DNA of 33,852 nucleotides from CAZKFN01 sp964552035 (GTDB lineage Bacteria > Bacteroidota > Bacteroidia > Flavobacteriales_E > Vicingaceae). The notes beneath the pieces were generated by a model that saw only the letters and a program-made list of their open reading frames with translations, was not told the DNA's origin and ran no database searches. Of the stretch, positions 32,026 through 33,852 are shown piece after piece; position 1 is the stretch's first letter; each line of letters begins with the position of its first letter. Position numbers and translations under genes: made by a program. The stretch is from assembly GCA_964552035.1 (NCBI GenBank), contig CAZKFN010000016.1, positions 1-33,852 on the forward strand, read 5' to 3'.

Positions 32026-32910
32026 ATGAGGGATATGCTAATAGACGACTTCTTGACATATTTACAAAAAGAACATCGTTATTCTTTCAATACGATTAAA
32101 GCGTATCAAAACAATCTAGGGCAACTGTCTTCCTACTTGTTATCTCATTTTGATTTGCCAGATCTAGAAAAGGTAGAATCTCAAATGCTGCGTTCATGGG
32201 TGGTTGAGTTAATGGAGCAGGGTTTGAATACAAGAAGTATTAACCGAAAAATATCCAGTATAAATTCTTTCTATGAGTTCCTTTTAAAGAAGCAAAAAAT
32301 TAAAGCTGTTCCAACCGCTAAAATAATTCGACCAAAACAAAGTAAATCTCTACCAAAATTTATTAGCCAGAAAGAAATGGCTGAACTTCTTGACGAGTTT
32401 GAGTTTGAGAGGGACTATTCTGGACAGAGGGATATGATTATTATGGAAGTATTGTATTCAACGGGAATGCGATTAAGTGAGTTGATAGGATTAAAAGATT
32501 CTGACTTTAGTTCTTATCAAAATACTTTAAAAGTTCTGGGGAAAGGGAATAAAGAACGTATTATTCCTTTGGTTAAAACTATGAGTAATAAAATAGAGAA
32601 TTATCTATTGTTGAAGAGAGGGTTATTTTTAAATCCTTATTTAATTCTAACAGATAAAGGACAAAAACTATACCCAAAGTTTGTGTATAGAAAAGTTAAT
32701 TACTACCTTAGTAAGGTGACATCATCAACCCATATAAGTCCACACGTATTGCGTCATACATTTGCTACGCACATGTTAAATAATGGTGCTGATCTGAATA
32801 CTATAAAAGAAATTTTAGGTCATGCTAATTTATCTGCCACTGAAGTATATACTCACAACAGTATAGAAAAGTTAAAGAATATTTATAAACAAGCCCATCC
32901 CAGGGCATAA
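32026..32910 (+). CDS. Tyrosine recombinase XerC/XerD-like
   Basis: The 294-residue recombinase has a SAM-like N-terminal DNA-binding domain (about 5-92, DFLTYLQKEHRYSFNTIKAY) and the catalytic domain with all six active residues: R149 (TGMRLSELIGL), K173 (GKGNKERIIPL), H240 and R243 (SPHVLRHTFATHML), H266 (LGHANLS) and the nucleophile Y275 (EVYTH). It should resolve chromosome dimers at dif with a partner. Its position between rpsU and hpf is that of the housekeeping gene, not a mobile integrase. Whether it is XerC or XerD is not settled here. The ATG at residue 4 is a possible alternative start. Confidence 0.92.
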   Translation: MRDMLIDDFLTYLQKEHRYSFNTIKAYQNNLGQLSSYLLSHFDLPDLEKVESQMLRSWVVELMEQGLNTRSINRKISSINSFYEFLLKKQKIKAVPTAKIIRPKQSKSLPKFISQKEMAELLDEFEFERDYSGQRDMIIMEVLYSTGMRLSELIGLKDSDFSSYQNTLKVLGKGNKERIIPLVKTMSNKIENYLLLKRGLFLNPYLILTDKGQKLYPKFVYRKVNYYLSKVTSSTHISPHVLRHTFATHMLNNGADLNTIKEILGHANLSATEVYTHNSIEKLKNIYKQAHPRA

Positions 32911-32922
32911 AAAGTAAAAATT

Positions 32923-33228
32923 ATGGATGTAAAGTTAAATTTAAGATCAGTTAATTTTGATGTAGATCAGAAGTTGGTTGACTTTATTCAGGGAAGAATA
33001 AACAAATTAACTCAGTATTTTGACCGTATAATTGAGGCCGATGTTTATTTGAAATTAAATAATAATCAGGAAATTGATAATAAGACAGTAGAAATTCGAT
33101 TATATCTGCCTGGAAAAGATTTATTTGCCAAAAAACATGGTAAAAAGTTTGAGTCAGCAGCTGATGAAGTTATAGAAGCACTCAGAAGACAGACAAAAAA
33201 ACGAAAAGCAGTAGTAAAAAGAGTTTGA
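32923..33228 (+). CDS. hpf: Short ribosome hibernation-promoting factor (HPF/RaiA)
   Basis: The 101-residue protein is a single HPF/RaiA domain: LRSVNFDVDQKLVDFIQGRI, the DRIIEADVYLKL strand, VEIRLYLPGKDLFAKK and the basic helix ADEVIEALRRQTKKRK. It binds the decoding region of the 30S subunit and stores ribosomes in an inactive form during slow growth. It is the short form, without the dimerising C-terminal domain of long HPF. It follows the recombinase gene by 12 bases and is followed by a terminator. Confidence 0.92.
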   Translation: MDVKLNLRSVNFDVDQKLVDFIQGRINKLTQYFDRIIEADVYLKLNNNQEIDNKTVEIRLYLPGKDLFAKKHGKKFESAADEVIEALRRQTKKRKAVVKRV

Positions 33229-33294
33229 TAACACGTTTAAAATCAATGCAATAATAGAACAGTGAAAATAATTGTAAAAAAAAGTTCAAATTAT

Positions 33295-33326
33295 TTTCCT
33301 TGATGTTTAAAACTTTCATAAATTTG
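33295..33326 (+). promoter_or_regulatory. Candidate promoter of the tRNA-tuf transcript
   Basis: TTTC (33295-33298, one mismatch to TTTG), a 20-base spacer and TAAATTTG (33319-33326, exact TAnnTTTG) lie 63-94 bases before the first tRNA. The start site would fall about 5-10 bases after the -7 box, inside the left arm of the following hairpin. Confidence 0.55.
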
Positions 33327-33381
33327 CACACCTTTTTAAAAGCAATTGCAATATTGTATAGAAAAGGTGTGTTATTTTTTT
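33327..33381 (+). terminator. Terminator-like hairpin after hpf, overlapping the tRNA promoter start region
   Basis: CACACCTTTT (33327-33336) and AAAAGGTGTG (33362-33371) form a perfect ten-base-pair stem with a 25-base loop, followed by TTATTTTTTTAT. It starts at the base after the tRNA -7 element. The loop itself holds the palindrome GCAATTGC. Confidence 0.65.
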
Positions 33382-33388
33382 ATATTTT

Positions 33389-33462
33389 GCCGATGTAGCT
33401 CAGCTGGCCAGAGCAGCTGATTTGTAATCAGCTGGTCGGGGGTTCGAATCCCTCCATCGGCT
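33389..33462 (+). tRNA. tRNA-Thr (anticodon TGT)
   Basis: All arms fold: acceptor GCCGATG with CATCGGC, D stem GCTC/GAGC, anticodon stem GCTGA/TCAGC around TTTGTAA, five-base variable loop TGGTC, T arm with TTCGAAT, and discriminator T. Length is 74 bases and CCA is not encoded. It reads ACA and other ACN codons. Confidence 0.97.
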
Positions 33463-33496
33463 CTAGTTCTTTGTAAAGGAAAAGTGAAATTCTGTT

Positions 33497-33578
33497 GGGG
33501 AAATACTCAAGCGGTCAACGAGGACAGACTGTAAATCTGTTGGCTAAGCCTTCGTAGGTTCGAATCCTGCTTTCCCCA
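33497..33578 (+). tRNA. tRNA-Tyr (anticodon GTA)
   Basis: Acceptor GGGGAAA pairs with TTTCCCC, the anticodon stem ACAGA/TCTGT encloses CTGTAAA, and the long variable arm (TGGCTAAGCCTTC) is typical of bacterial tRNA-Tyr. Discriminator is A, length is 82 bases, and CCA is not encoded. Confidence 0.97.
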
Positions 33579-33604
33579 CTCTTTTCATTTTAAAGAAATC
33601 ATAA

Positions 33605-33677
33605 GCGGGAGTAGCTCAGTTGGTAGAGCATCAGCCTTCCAAGCTGAGGGTCGCGGGTTCGAGCCTCGTCTCCCGCT
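33605..33677 (+). tRNA. tRNA-Gly (anticodon TCC)
   Basis: Acceptor GCGGGAG pairs with CTCCCGC, the anticodon stem TCAGC/GCTGA encloses CTTCCAA, and the T arm has TTCGAGC. Discriminator is T, length is 73 bases, and CCA is not encoded. Confidence 0.97.
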
Positions 33678-33691
33678 CTATCATTATTTAT

Positions 33692-33763
<72 letters not shown>

Positions 33764-33783
33764 CTAATCTCCTCGAAGATTAG
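33764..33783 (+). other. Small hairpin between tRNA-Thr(GGT) and tuf
   Basis: CTAATCT (33764-33770) and AGATTAG (33777-33783) form a perfect seven-base stem right after the tRNA 3' end, with no T tract behind it. It may mark the processing point that separates the tRNA from the tuf mRNA, or act as a weak attenuator. Confidence 0.4.
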
Positions 33784-33821
33784 CAAGAGAAAACAAATTA
33801 AAATAATACAATAGCAAAACT

Positions 33822-33852
33822 ATGGCTAAGGAAAAATTTGAAAGAACCAAAC
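33822..33852 (+). CDS. tuf: Elongation factor Tu, first ten codons (3' end outside window)
   Basis: The frame from ATG at 33822 reads MAKEKFERTK and runs off the window. This is the conserved N-terminus of bacterial EF-Tu, which carries aminoacyl-tRNA to the ribosome with GTP. The position right behind tRNA-Thr/Tyr/Gly/Thr supports the call, since this tRNA-tuf arrangement is shared by many bacteria. The leader is AT-rich and has no Shine-Dalgarno sequence. Confidence 0.9.
   Translation, partial: MAKEKFERTK

Noticed and set aside
32026..32910. Tyrosine recombinase as sign of an integrated mobile element
   Set aside because: It is flanked by rpsU and hpf in the usual housekeeping order, no phage or conjugation genes are near, and I see no direct repeats marking an insertion at the tRNA cluster.

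Overview
The window looks like ordinary chromosome of an AT-rich member of the Bacteroidota, most likely a Flavobacteriales-type marine or environmental bacterium. Four things support this: a C-terminal type IX secretion (T9SS) sorting domain on the first protein, promoter elements of the TTTG / TAnnTTTG type, families largely typical of this phylum (DUF2851, SprB-like repeat, BY-kinase plus Wza pair), and the order rpsU - xerC-like - hpf - tRNA-Thr/Tyr/Gly/Thr - tuf. The genus cannot be named from the sequence alone.

Layout. Bases 1-977 hold the 3' end of a T9SS-exported protein, closed by a strong terminator. A minus-strand block (1041-4669) has an alanine/sodium symporter with an unusual extracytoplasmic fusion, a lipoprotein and a helix-hairpin-helix protein. 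A second minus-strand block (4745-8805) holds a sodium:solute symporter, a DUF2851 protein, a PspC protein and an RmlD-like reductase. From 8932 the plus strand carries recR, a GT2 glycosyltransferase fused to a degenerate sugar-phosphate transferase, a lipoylated E2 acyltransferase, a DnaQ-like exonuclease and a fumarylacetoacetase-family hydrolase. A saccharopine-dehydrogenase family gene faces them (14571-15905, minus). After a small membrane protein (DUF423), bases 16665-23868 form a compact exopolysaccharide cluster: GT4 transferase, Wza-like lipoprotein, Wzc-like tyrosine kinase, RmlC epimerase, WecA/MraY-like transferase and a lytic transglycosylase. It continues tightly into uvrA and a LOG-family gene. 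cinA and a double-domain universal stress protein run on the minus strand (27438-29610). apt, an acyl-CoA dehydrogenase and the rpsU/xerC-like/hpf/tRNA/tuf translation region finish the window.

How the genes work together. The polysaccharide genes cover lipid-linked initiation (WecA-like), precursor modification (RmlC here, an RmlD-like reductase 16 kb away), glycosyl transfer (GT4, GT2) and export with its kinase control (Wza/Wzc). RmlA, RmlB, a flippase and a polymerase are not in the window. The last 2.3 kb is a translation island: S21, hibernation factor, four tRNAs and EF-Tu.

I found no CRISPR array, insertion sequence, prophage, toxin-antitoxin pair or recognisable defence island, and no complete undescribed system. 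The best leads are two multi-domain fusions (the symporter with a lysine-less lipoyl-like insert, and the GT2 with a pseudo sugar-phosphate transferase), a terminator overlapping the tRNA promoter, palindromes in the promoter regions of rpsU and uvrA, and an acceptor-stem mismatch in tRNA-Thr(GGT).
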